Below are positions 26,737-38,499 of a stretch of 64,000 nt of DNA, in pieces. The DNA comes from Istiophorus platypterus. Its lineage: Eukaryota; Chordata; Actinopteri; Istiophoriformes; Istiophoridae. Each line of letters begins with the position of its first letter. Position 1 is the first letter of the stretch. The notes beneath the pieces are model-generated. The model searched no databases. It was given only the letters and a program-made list of their open reading frames with translations, and was not told where the DNA came from. The DNA lies in contig CM029120.1 of the NCBI GenBank assembly GCA_016859345.1, positions 22,257,001-22,321,000 on the forward strand, in the 5' to 3' direction. Position numbers and translations under genes: made by a program.

Positions 26737-29700
26737 TCAGCCCTCTTGATCTCTTTCATCCTCTTCCTGTTTAATGACTTGGGTTCCTAGAAAGAACAGA
26801 AAGCAGATCATGAATTTTAGAGAAGGGATTTATTTGACCTAGATCTACCGTGTTACTGACAATATAAAAGTCAGTCATTGTTTAGCTGGACTGAAACAGT
26901 GGGGCCCGGCCCTATATAAGCAAATTTAAGTGACTGACTGAGTGAGTGATAAAGTTGCACCATCGGTCTGCTGGTTGAGTGTTGAAGTTTCCTCGTTGGT
27001 CATTGCTCCTTCGGAATAAACTGGAACAAACTAAAGCTAAATTTACCAACGTTTCACACCCCTTTGGTGAATTTTCTTCGCAAAAGCACCTAGTGACAAA
27101 TTTAGCAACAATTTGGACAAACTTTAGCCACTTTCCGTAGAACAGAGGTGCCAGTACTCCCCAGCGAGCGCACCTCTTTTCAGCTTTTAATTTTCTTTGA
27201 GTGATCATTTAACAAATAAATAAAGCTGAAATCACAGCACAGATGTCTTTAACTTATGTTAGGTAATTTTGTCTGACATCGTTGCGGTTATGAAATCAGG
27301 AATGTAGCAGCAGAGCAGCAGCTTGGTAATGTCTTGGAGGTGACTGCTGGTTAACATGTCTTAATGGGCTGTATTTTAGTCAACGTTTCATACTTGTTGC
27401 ATTGTCTGACAACAGAAACAGGGCAGCCCGGCCATATCCACTAGGTTTTGACCTAGTCTGGTTTTCATGGTTCCCCAGTTCCATTTTACAGACCCAAGGC
27501 AATTTTAGTAACATTTACAGGTTCATAATTCCCTAAAAAGTTTTTTCATTTACCAATTTGGTATTACTTAGTCGAAAAATAGAAATTCCCTTAAAATAAC
27601 TGCTCTATTTAAACCGAAGGAAATAAAATAACTGCTCTATTTAAAACTAAGGAAATATCCCCTCATCATTTGATTATTATTTAAAAGCTTTATTTCATAC
27701 ATTGCTCAATTGTATTCATGTTCAGCTGACCTTCAGTACAGTGACAAAAGACTCTCAGGGTTATGTTGGTAATTCATTTGATCAATGAAATTATTTAAAG
27801 TCATTCAGAAATTAGGGACAAGTAAAGTGTTACCACAATATTTTTCCACATACCCTGGATTCTTATGGGAAGGTGAGTTATTGGTTTCGTTTTTTGTTTT
27901 TTTTTTGGCCTGTCTATACTGTCGAGTGATGACAATAGCACTAAGATTATAGAATATGATTAGTCATTCTTACAGACATTGCTGCTGAAACACTCTTACC
28001 ATCTAGTTTCTTCAGATTAGGAAGTCTTTTAGAGGCTTCATCCATCCAAGTGCCCTCAGCTGAATGCTTCTCTTCCAAAGGATTTCCAACAAACACCAGG
28101 TCCACGAGGTATGGTAGGTCAGCTAGCCTCACAAACTCTCCTAGACAAAACAGAAGATACGTCATTTACAAAATTAAAGACTGCCACACCGAGGATTTCA
28201 ACAACAGCAAGTATTCAGCACAGGAATTTTAAAACAGAGGTTAATTACCCTTAATCTTATAAACCTTTAATGGCCTCAATTAAGTGTTTTACATTTTGTG
28301 ACACATTCAGTTTTGATTAGAATTCTCCACACAAATATGAACAGGGTACTGTGCTTCTAGCAGAGTGCAGCTAAAGGTTGTGGTGTCACAAAGTGGAAGG
28401 AATAAAAGGCTTATTTAAAAAAATCACTTATACATACTTATCCTCTTTAATAAAAGAAAAGTTGTAATTCAAGAGGTGTTTTAATTATCTGAAACTGGTC
28501 ACTTAACCTCTTAAATGTTACATGAATCCATGAATAAACAGAGCATACTTAGACTAGACTTAGACTACTTGGACTAGACTGCCTATTTCTGTTTTTAATA
28601 GCTGTTGACTATATTAAGGAATGTAATATACCCCATTCTTTCACCAGGTTGTTGGACATGTAGAGGACTTTCAGGTTCTTAAGGCAACGGATTCCCTTCA
28701 GTTTCTCTATAAAGTTATAGGAGATCCACAACTGTTCTAATGTGTCCCCTACTGCCTCCTGCACACACGCACACAGAGACACACAACTGAAGCAAAATCA
28801 TGTACATTCAAAGTATCTATTTAGCATGTGTAACCATTTCTGAAACTCCTATAAGTTAGAAAAGTGATATAAACTATTGCCACAGAGAAAGAAGAGATAC
28901 AGAAATCAAGAAAGAAGGAATAGAGGGAAGTAATAAAACACTTAGACAATCAAATTAATTAGTTAATTCTGCCTCAAATGTGACTTACCAGCCCAGAGAG
29001 CACCTTTATATTATTTCTTCCTAATGACAATATTCTCAGGTTCTCTGGAAGGACACAATGTAACACAACATTTCCATCTGTGAATAGAGTTTTTGTGTAT
29101 GTGGCTATATGTATTTATGAAGTCAGTACTCACTCAGGCCATTGAGATTCGCTATTTTCTCAATGCAGTTTGTGGACAGAGACAGCTTGCTGTGGAGGAT
29201 ACAATACAATAACTTATCAGATATTTCAAGGGTGATGTGCTAGTCTGGTTTATAACATTAGTGACTAAACAGGTGTATAGGTGTATAGTAAATTGCTCTT
29301 GAGTGATCTCAAACTAAAAATTCAGTTCATGCACTTAAAAGTCAGTCTGTTATCTGCAATTTTACAGATTTGTGGGAAACACAGACATAACTGATCAGCT
29401 TAAGTTTTAGCTTTATCATTTGGTCTTTATAAGTGGTTATTCACATCAGACACGGTGTATTGAATGTTAGGTTTTTCTTTGATTTGACTGTTATTACATG
29501 GAATTATTTTGTCTCAGTTATTTTAACTCTTTCATTGTGTCGATTTGTTCCATCAATTATGCTGTTGTCTACACTGTAGTGTTTCACTCTCAAAACATAG
29601 ATACAGTACATGAATACAGTCTACCACGGAACTAATCTTTCTTGCCAAGTTAAGTGTCTCTGGCAGTGCATCTTCTCCTTCTACACTGACCAAATCCTAA

Positions 29701-31466
29701 ACATAACCAGGTCACTGATACAGTACAACTTCTTAGGGACCGTACACATCCTGGCAAGAATCTTTGCCTTTCATTCAGGGTCAAAGACGCTCTAAACGTC
29801 CTCTGGCATAGTGCACAAAAAAACAGGAACTTTGATCAAATTAAAACTGAATTGATCAGATGTTTAATCTTAATAATTAGCACAATGAAGTCCCCAATAT
29901 ACTACCATTGCTTTAATAGAAAAATGAACCTTCTTAATCTTAAACATATGTTTATTACCAAATGTAGAAAAAGGTTATACCAGCTATCAGTTTCAAAATA
30001 TGTGTAAAACCCTGGGTTCTCGAAAAAAGTAGAACTAAATTGTTCCCAAGAGTAAAGCCGACATACATGAACCACACTCAATTAATACTTTTCCAATGGA
30101 TAGAAATCGTTTCAAACATTGTGCCAGATTTAAAAAATTTAACACAGTGCCAAATTGTCAATTGTAACAACCCATCTACTATCATACCTACTGCATGTTG
30201 GAAAATTCTTATTGCTGACTTTGTTCATGAAGATTTGTTCCAAATTTGTAGCTTTACATTAAGGTGGATCAAAAGGTAAGTGTACATAATAGAGAAGACA
30301 ACCATCTGTCGGCTATGAAACATTTCTTTTTCATAGGAAAGACATGTACCTTTGCACAAGCCAAAGCTACTTGATCCTAAAGACATCCAATTAATGAGCT
30401 CAACTGGGATAATCTCATGGTTTCACATCCACATTCAAACTGCGTGCAGAAACTTAGGAGGCATCCATGGATTTTTCAATGTGAAAAATTAATTTAAAAA
30501 AAAAACAAAAACGATTGAAACACAGAAAAATCTATCACTATCAATTTGACGGCGACCTTGCTTTAAAACTTACTAACTTAAATTGCTAAAAATAAGCAAT
30601 TGTATGCCAACAGGACTCACTCAACATTGGTAAGCATGGAGAGAGAAGCATCCATCTCTTCTATAGGAGGAATCTGACCATACAGTTTTATTTCTTTAGC
30701 CTCGTTTACTTTCTCTCCTGATTTTTTCTCCTACACACACACACACACACAAACATAAAAAGAGAGAAGGGTATTAAAAAAATATGCATCGACAACAACA
30801 TCTATGTTAAAATTATGTACCTACAAAATGTACAAGTCAAGGATTCTACCAACTTGATTGAAGACAAATAGACATTTCTGTGACACACTGTTTTCAGGTG
30901 TGTCTGCTTGTCACTCACCCATTTGGCCAGTGCTTCTCTCACAGTCGTTGCCCTGGACTGGAGACATTACATGCGTTGAATTAGACGAGGAGACCGGTTT
31001 ATATAGTGATGACAAAAAGCAGGTGGGTACGTTAAACAAGCTAACAAAAGCTTTACATTTAACATACACCCTCTATTACTCTATAGGCTCAGAATATATT
31101 TTAATTTTCATTTTAGGCTGCTAGACTCTTCCTCCTGAGTGACTCTCCAGTCCAACCAGTCCTCCTCTTCCCAGCACAAGATTTATCCATGTGAAAAACC
31201 ACAAAATAGAAGCAAACATCCAGGGAAGGAGTCGATGTTAACCAGCTAGTTGACGCTAAACTAACTGACATTTAGCGTCAACTGGCCATTAACTGACCGT
31301 TGTGTAACCGTCTCATTAAAATTAGCGCACATTAGCTCACAGAGACAACAATGCTGCATGTAAGGCCAGTTAATGCTGCCAGACTAAAGTCACTGCAGGT
31401 TCGGATGATGGGTTTCAGCGTTAATCCTGTAAATTTACCAAACAGCGACGAAAAATTACTCACCAT
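26737..31466 (-). CDS. dnal1: Axonemal dynein light chain 1 (leucine-rich repeat)
   Basis: DNAL1 is the leucine-rich-repeat light chain that binds the outer-arm dynein heavy-chain motor domain in motile cilia. Minus-strand coding exons: 31464-31466 (ATG only), 30919-30957, 30621-30730, 29134-29189, 28989-29044, 28632-28758, 28000-28140 and 26737-26786 (TGA). All phases agree, giving 193 aa (human 190). Conserved stretches in order: MSRATTVREALAKW; EAKEIKLYGQIPPIEEMDAS; KLSLSTNCIEKIANLNGL; NLRILSLGRNNIKVLSGL; EAVGDTLEQLWISYNFIEKL; VLYMSNNLVKEWGEFVRLAD; DLVFVGNPLEEKHSAEGTW; KRLPNLKKLDGTQVIK; then an acidic tail. At least five LRR units are visible. The gene lies head-to-tail with tedc1, 767 bp from its start codon, and has an X-box-like site 26 bp above its own ATG. 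Confidence 0.96.
26880..27440. repeat. Second copy of the dispersed repeat at 10070-11260 (dnal1 last intron)
   Basis: Shared blocks include CCCTATATAAGCA .. GAGTGAGTGATAAAGTTGC, GTTTCACACCCCTTTGGTG and GCTGAAATCACAGCACAGATGTC .. GTAGCAGCAGAGCAGCAGCTTGG. It lacks the 400-bp internal segment of the other copy. No coding capacity. Confidence 0.6.
27591..27657. repeat. Short tandem duplication (about 32 bp unit)
   Basis: AAAATAACTGCTCTATTTAAA followed by MC(C/T)RAAGGAAAT-like sequence occurs twice in a row with few differences. Confidence 0.8.
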
Positions 31467-31491
31467 GTTGTCGAGGTTGATTCCTGCTCTG

Positions 31492-31505
31492 GTTGCTATG
31501 GCAGT
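31492..31505 (-). promoter_or_regulatory. X-box (RFX) candidate in the dnal1 proximal promoter
   Basis: On the dnal1 sense strand the sequence is ACTGCC-AT-AGCAAC, starting 26 bp before the ATG codon. The right half AGCAAC matches RGYAAC exactly and the left half keeps TGCC of GTNRCC. RFX2/RFX3 with FOXJ1 control motile-cilium genes in vertebrates, so the site fits the gene. It may lie in the 5' UTR, since the transcription start is not known. Confidence 0.6.
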
Positions 31506-31566
31506 GACAGGAAGCCAACAAGCTGCGCCTGCGCAGCATAACCTGACTGGCTTTGACCCAGTTTAA

Positions 31567-31625
31567 AAATAATAATAATAATAATAACAACAACAACAAC
31601 AATAATAGTAATAACAGTAATAACA

Positions 31626-31693
<68 letters not shown>
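31567..31693. repeat. (TAA)n trinucleotide tract upstream of dnal1
   Basis: About 125 bp of TAA repeats with AAC/AGT variants, beginning about 100 bp upstream of the dnal1 ATG. Confidence 0.96.
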
Positions 31694-31935
31694 TGCGGAT
31701 GAGCAGGACAGCGATGGGCTGAATCTGCTGGGAAACATTCCTCAGACATTATCGACATTTTATCAACATCTCGCAGATGAAGTGGATTAAAGTTAAATCT
31801 GATGTGTGACGCTTTTCAATGTGCAGAGGTGATAATGAAAAAAAGACCCACCCAGGGTCAAACAACTGGCAATGTACACAACAGCATTAGGATATTTTGG
31901 AAATAAAGGGGAATTAAATGTCAAAATACTACAAC

Positions 31936-31959
31936 TACTACTACTACTACTACTACCAC

Positions 31960-32005
<46 letters not shown>

Positions 32006-32078
32006 GATAATAATAATAATAATAATAATAACAATAATAATAATAATAATGATGATGATGATAAAAATAATAATATAA
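31936..32078. repeat. (ACT)n/(TAA)n/(ATG)n trinucleotide tract
   Basis: A second compound trinucleotide block moving from ACT to AAT to ATG units, 240 bp from the first. Confidence 0.95.
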
Positions 32079-33844
32079 TAATTTAGTAATATAGAGATTA
32101 TAATAGATTTTTTTTTTACATTAGCATTTAAAACGCACTACTGATGCATTTTGATGAATAGAGGAAGACATTAAATAAAAATATCAAATTAGAATTATTT
32201 GGAATTGAACAAGAAGAGATAGTAACTGGCAAGGTATTCAAGGGAGATGTGTCCTGCACCTGCATCCATGTTAAAAAAAAAAAAGGGGGGGGGCTGAACA
32301 CAATAAAAACAACACCTGTACAATGTAGTGCATAATGTAGCGTCGGTACATAAGTGTATCATAATGCATTAATGATACATATTAATACTATCCAGCATCT
32401 TCTTTTTCTTTTGGTTTTGTCCTGAACCCAACATAATCTATGAATTTTTTTTTTTAAAGCCACTACATAGGCTCCACCCCACAGTTCTGACCCAGGGACA
32501 CGGAGATGAGAAGGTTTATAGTAACACATACATTGTGCTAATCTCACTGGGATTGTCTAACTCTTCTACAAATATTTATATCAGCTGAATGATTTGAAAG
32601 TTGCTGTAATCACATAAAATTGAACACATAGGGGCTTTAAAGAGCTGTGGAAGTAATAAATAGAGTGAACATTTCTGTTGTTTATATCTCTAATATCACA
32701 CACTAAGGTTGAAGCATTAATGTAAATGCAAAATGTAGCCTACATTTCATGATGAAATAGCCTTGTCAAGTTTCATGATATGAAGACTCGTGCAGGATTT
32801 ATTCAAGCAAAATGGATTGTAAAGTATGAGATTGACAGATTTTTAAAAGTGAAGAACAGAAAAAAGCTGATTGTTAATCAAGAAAACACATTGGTTAATT
32901 CCTAAATTTCAAAAGCCTAACTACTGTATATCATGCTCAAGAGCTCACTGTCAATGCAGTAGTGGAGCTTTGTGTATTTTCTGTCTCAGAACTATTTAGA
33001 TGAAATTGAACTTGCATTTTTCATTTCATTTTTTCATTTCGTTTCAGAAATAAGATGAGAAACATGCTAATAGAAAGATGAAATATGTTTTATTGGAATT
33101 GTTGTATTATTCAGAATCAACTAGGCTATTCCTTGTAAGCTTGTTGCAGGGCCTGACATTTGTTTGGCTGAATTAACGGGGCTATATGTACGTTTTTGCC
33201 ATAATAGAGCTCATAATACATCCACCGCAACTCTAGAAATAATGCCAGTCTCAGAAACATTGTTCTTTAAAGTGTTAATGTCTTTGGTGTCAAACAAATC
33301 TCAACACTCTGAAGGGAGAAATATTATCTTGAATGAAAAACCTGAATGGTATTGGTGGTGTACAGTATTTGTCGGAACATGTGAAACCAACAATGACGTA
33401 CAGCTAACATCTAACAATGAATAGATTCTGTCAGAATTTTTCCTGCCCAAATATTTTTTTTTCATTCATTCCAACTCTAAGCTACAATAACTGCAAAGTG
33501 TCTGTTAAAGCTGCAAAATAATCCTCTCTTCTTTTTCTTATTTGGACAGAGTTTTAATAGATGGAGTCCCCTAGGAGCTCTTAAACAGAGAACATGTTTT
33601 GTAACTGAAACCTCCATTTTAGGTTTGCACTACTGACAAGTCATTTCTAGCTCAGACAACCTTTTCCTATATATACATATACATAGAGACATCAAAATAT
33701 GCTTTGTGGTTGTTTTACAGGAGGCTTCATCTGGAAGTCAGGTGCATAAAATGCATCAGAGAAAATGACTGACAGTCAAAGACACGGACACTTATTTGCA
33801 ATATTTTCAAAAGTAACATGATACAATCAATATCAATCGCATGT

Positions 33845-33965
33845 CTGTGTTAAGGAGAAAGCTGGAGTCATGACGTTAGCCTAGTTCAGCATAAAGGCTG
33901 GAAGCAGTGGGAAACAGCTAGCTTTGTCAAAAGCTAAAAAATACCTATACACCCAGCGTGTTGTC
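33845..33965 (+). repeat. Short dispersed fish repeat, family B
   Basis: GGAGTCATGACGTTAGCCTAG..TAAAGGCTGGAAGCAGTGGGAAACAGCTAGCTTTGTC is a well-preserved right half of this family. Confidence 0.65.
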
Positions 33966-35865
33966 TTCTATGATGCTTTACTTCAAATGAACCTTACCAT
34001 ATCCCCTGTCTAGATCAAGTGACTGCTCAGGGTTGTGTTGGTACATGTTTGTGTGTGTGTGTGCGTGCACCCAAGTGTGTGTGTGTGTGTGTGGACTGGG
34101 CTGAGCCTTGTAGTGACAAGCAGTATAAAAAAGGAGGTTGAGAATCTAATAGGTCAAAGTGCATCAAAGATGGATCTTGTTCACAACAAGGATTAGCCTG
34201 ATTTAAATAGGAGCACAATGTCAAGACAGAGTTGTGATTAATGTTATGGCAATTTGAACTTTGGAGATCAGGGTCCAACCTATTGTATTGAAAGACCAAT
34301 TGCTTAGACATCAAAACACAATCATCTACTTATCTCCAAGTAGCTGCAAAATAAGCTATCACTGCCACCGTCCTGATCAAGTCAAACCTGGTCATGACAA
34401 ACCAAGACAAATGAAAAGCATCCCTGTACCACCTATGAATGGCTCTAGTGCCAACTCTGGCAAAGTGGAACACACTGCTGCTCTACCAGCACTTAGAAAG
34501 GAGTCAGACAACCAAAAGGATAAAGTAACCATTTACCAACTGGAAATATTTTGACGGAAAATACGGTGTTTCACATGTTGGTTACATAATGTGCAATAGT
34601 AAAAACAGGGGTCCAACAAATATTGCAAAATCAGTGCTGCTCTTGCATCAGAAAACAAGCAGCACATCTTGTTCTCAAAGAGTCTCACAGCATGACTGAT
34701 TAAAGTGATTTTTGATGGTTAGCCAGCTGCAACATTGACTCCAGCCCCAGTGGAAACTCCAGTATGTCAAAAGGAAAAATGACACCAGTTATCCTGGTGC
34801 TTGTGACAATAGCACAATGATGGCAGTCAAGGTTAAACTTGATGTCAATATCTGTGAAGCAAAGCCAACAAGGAGGTTTTTTTCTCCAGTGACTTAGCTA
34901 TTGAAACAGCTGTGAAGACAAGGGTCATAGAGAGAGGCTAAAGGAGGACAACGATGATGAGTTGACCAGCAGATCACAGAATGGGTTCTTAAAGTCAATT
35001 CCAGCCTCTTCACAACAGGAAATGATGGACTAAAAAGCTTAAAACCTGCAATGGAGTGAGATGCGGTGACCGTGAAGATAATTTATACAGAGATTGAACT
35101 GATTTAGTAGAAGTTGCAGTAGGAGCAGCTGAGTTGAACATCTGTCAAATGATTATCATGTATTGTGAGTATCTTGGATCTCGAGTTGAGATAATGAAAA
35201 AAAAAAATCAAAAATTAAAATCTTTTACATAACTTTCGTCATCAAATATTACACCTGGGGATATGGATAAATAAAATAAATTTAAGACACAGAAATCCAC
35301 CACAAACTGAAGATATTACATATAACCTTGGCCATGTTGTAAATATTAAAATCGTTTAAATTCTTAAATATCTGTTTAGACAATTCACACTTAAAAGAGC
35401 AGAGATGAGAGAAAAAGGAAAGAGATTGGAGGAAACTGTCAGAAAGACCTGGAGTTCCTGGTGATTTCTGAGACCAGTACTAGGTGAACACTAACCCACA
35501 CTCTGACATACTCCACAGGCACCAGTCCACTGTTATGCTGCTAGCTCACTGCTAGCTTCTGTCCCAGTATTTCACATCAACTCTGACACAAATTTGTGCC
35601 ATTAACCAAAAGCAAGCTGTCTTGAGGGGACACAAAGCCACAGAAGCAAAAATGGAAGAAGCTCTCCCAGCTTACTGGATGTGTACCATGCACCATGCAC
35701 TTTTAATGAACTCTCTTCTTCATAACTCAGTAACACCAGCATGTTCTGGGCTGGATAGTGTGTAGCAGCAGGAGCTTGCTAGCTACAGAAGTTTATGAGT
35801 AGTCACTACACCACCAGGCTTCTATAACCCTATGATTTCTGAAAATGTGCAGATGAAGTAAATGA

Positions 35866-35975
35866 TAAATTGTAAATGGACTGCAGTTATATAGTGATTT
35901 TCTAGTACTATACATCACCCAAAGCACCTATTGGCACACATGTCCATACATTGCATTCACACTTACTGGTAATCT
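35866..35975 (+). repeat. Fragment of a common fish interspersed repeat
   Basis: The string TTGTAAATGGACTGCAGTTATATAGTGATTTTCTAG .. CACCCAAAGCACCTATTGGCACACA .. CATTCACACTTA is a diverged copy of a short element seen throughout percomorph genomes, with the usual form TAAATGGACTGCACTTATAT. Confidence 0.7.
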
Positions 35976-36849
35976 GAAATTTATAGTTCTCACCATGCTC
36001 TTTTGGTAAATTTTTAATAAAAAGAAATACTTTTTTTTAAATTAAGATTCAACTGTTTTGGATCTAGAATGCCCAAACTCTCTTTTTTCCTGGCTGGGCT
36101 CCACTAAAAGCTCCTATAGACAGAATACCCTGTCGCACATCCTTTGATATAAATGGACACTAGGGCAGCCCAAGCATGTTCTGACTATCTTGCTATTCCA
36201 ATGTGGCTGTTCCACACGCTGTTGTAATGAAAATCCAATGGGCCAGAGAGAGACGCAAACAAGTCACCATGGGCCACCTTGTGTGGGCAGTGTGGGCAGA
36301 GTCATCCCACACATATCCTTCCACAGTGGACCCTCTGCACCTAGGCCCTTACAGGGCCAATAGCCTTTTTTTCCCCTTTGGGTCACAATGTAGATTATCC
36401 ATGGGCAACTCACATTTGGACTTGCCTGCAGTTGCTCCACACTGGCCCACTGCTTCTCAATCTATAAGCCCCCAAGGCAATTAAACTCACTCAGGTTTTG
36501 TTATTCACCCCTATGGTCATGCTAATGTTGCCTGGCATATATCCATTTCATTGGGCCAGCTTCCAAAGCAACATTTTTAAGTGTCAGATATTTCAATAAA
36601 CACCAAAACATGAAAATGCTGTCAGAATTTGACTTTTTATCCAGTTTTAGCCACACTTTTGTAATACAGTCTTTAAATTTAGGCCATTCTTATCTGTCAT
36701 CAGATTTTAAAAACAATACACACTGACATGTGTATTGTTTTTAAGAAGTGATATTTACTAATGTGATAGCTTTGTCTGAGTCCTGCAAAATTACCTTCAC
36801 AAAGTTAAAAAATGGCATCTCTCAGGAGAATAATCTAACCCAGATAGCA

Positions 36850-37690
36850 TCTGGTTGTGGGCCATTTCAGACAGTGATGCAACACTGCTATCCTTCTTCT
36901 GACCTGGCCAACATGTAAAATGGCAAATATGGCCCTGTATCACAAAACAAATGTGGGCCACCTTGTCAAAGACTTGACACAGTCGACAAAGGCAAAAAAA
37001 AGGTCCCACATATGAAGCAGCAAATGTGGCCTGGTTATTGAAAACATAGCGTGGCCAGTTATGGCACAATAAACACTGGCTAATCTGGGTTTGAGTCTAA
37101 ATTGGCCCACATATGATATGGAAAATATTGGCCAAAAAATACTGACACTTTCTGTATATAGGGTACAATCAGCACTGACCAATGAGGGTGTGAGCTTAAG
37201 GTGGCCCACATTATACATGGAAAAAAAAAATCATAGGACAGATATGGCCCACATCTGGCATAGATGCAACACATTTAACACAGGCTGAAAAGGTCAATGT
37301 TTAAAAAAGAAAATTTGGTCCAGATTTATTTAACAGGTTTAGTGAAATTTTAGTATGGATGCAGCACAACTGGTACCGACCATTCTGGATGTAATCCAAA
37401 AGGATCATATTTATTGTACGGCATAAATATATTACAACAGATTTGGACCACTATTGGCAAGTATCTGGCACAGTCAGCACTGGTTCATCTGGTTATGAGC
37501 CTGACGTGGAACACATTTGATATAGTTAACATGGCCCAATTAGCCTTGACAGTAATAGGACACTTTTGGCAAGGATGCAGCACTTCAGACTCTAATCAGG
37601 ATGTTAGCCTGAAGAGGCCTGCATGTGCCATATCAATTGTGGATTGGCTTGCTCTGCAATTTGGGATAGTGTTTATTTAGGGTTTTGTAA
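36850..37690. repeat. Diverged tandem repeat, unit about 100 bp, roughly 8 copies
   Basis: A recurring phrase of the type CCAATCTGGGTGTGAGCCTAA..TGGCCCACATATGATATGG..ATGCAGCACA returns near 37079, 37178, 37280, 37379, 37483 and 37589, with less clear units from 36880. Spacing is 99-106 bp. Units are strongly diverged, so it is an old array. Confidence 0.75.
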
Positions 37691-38149
37691 GGATAAGAAA
37701 TCTATTCAGGAATATTTTTGTAATAATCTTTCCTGATAAGGAGAATTATTACAATCAGTGTTTTTGAATTATTCTTTCAGGCATTCTACTCTAGAAGGCA
37801 CAAAAGAAAGAGAGACAGGAAAGACAGGGTAGAGCAAAGTGGCTAAGTTAGTCCCATGTTGTACATACCGTGCTCTACGTCAGGATGCACCAGGTGCCTC
37901 TACCATGCTTTTATCCAACATGATGCAAAAATTTCTTATAACTTGAGGTGAGAAGTCTTTTGTCTAGAACTGGAAATCAAGCTCATCAGTTTCCTTTGAT
38001 TGCCTCAGGATTCTATCTCCTCTTGCTGCTTTTGTGCAAAAACCTTGCTAAGCTCCTCAATAGATAGCTCTTCATTAATTGTTTCTCTTACTGGATGCTC
38101 CACAGCATCAGTATATCATCGGCACATCTCAAGGGTTTTTATTATGAAA

Positions 38150-38342
38150 ACAAAAAATGGGGTTCTCTGGTGGCTCAGCTGGAAGATCAGATACCATCTT
38201 TCATTGCAGTCTTTACTGCAGTGGCCTGGTTTCAAATCAGGCCTGCACCCTTTTGTGGGATGTCATCACCTCTCTCTTCCCTGCCTTTTTATCTCTGTAT
38301 ACCGTCACTACCAAATAATGCAGAAATTCCTAAAAAATAATA
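38150..38342 (+). mobile_element. tRNA-derived SINE
   Basis: The 5' part resembles a tRNA with A box GTGGCTCAGCTGGAAGATC and B box GGTTTCAAATCAGGC. It is followed by CCTGCACCCTTTTGTGGGATGTCATCACCTCTCTC and the 3' body CCGTCACTACCAAATAATGCAGAAATTCC, then an A-rich tail. This matches a SINE widespread in percomorph fishes. The 81- and 124-codon open frames across it are incidental. Confidence 0.8.
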
Positions 38343-38499
38343 ATCCTACAGTGATTTGCTCAAATTACCTGTGAGAAGTATTTAAAGGGGGTGGCTGGAG
38401 AATGACTCAAGTCCTTTTCTGTGCCTTTTCGACGGGTGCTTGAATTTTCAAACCATGATGAAACAATAAAATACAATAAAATAATATTTCCCATGTAAG

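Larger units (their letters stand above)
32080..36840. other. Gene-poor intergenic stretch between dnal1 and gphn, first part
   Basis: No supportable exon. Contains poly-T/poly-G runs, a (GT)n patch at 34050-34092, and repeat copies at 33845-33965 and 35866-35975. The open frame at 34261-34554 (97 codons) has no recognisable domain and no splice or codon signal in its favour. Confidence 0.45.

Noticed and set aside
29590..30280. Possible decayed retroelement in a dnal1 intron
   Set aside because: Some peptide fragments look vaguely coding, but no conserved motif or terminal structure could be identified.
31456..32078. Open frames made of leucine, isoleucine or asparagine runs
   Set aside because: Pure translation of trinucleotide microsatellites.
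34261..34554. 97-codon plus-strand frame
   Set aside because: No recognisable motif, no splice partners and no flanking promoter signal.
36850..37690. CRISPR-like array
   Set aside because: The units are about 100 bp, diverged and contiguous without unique spacers, in a vertebrate genome.
38000..38374. 124- and 81-codon open frames
   Set aside because: They run across a tRNA-derived SINE and have no protein similarity that I recognise.
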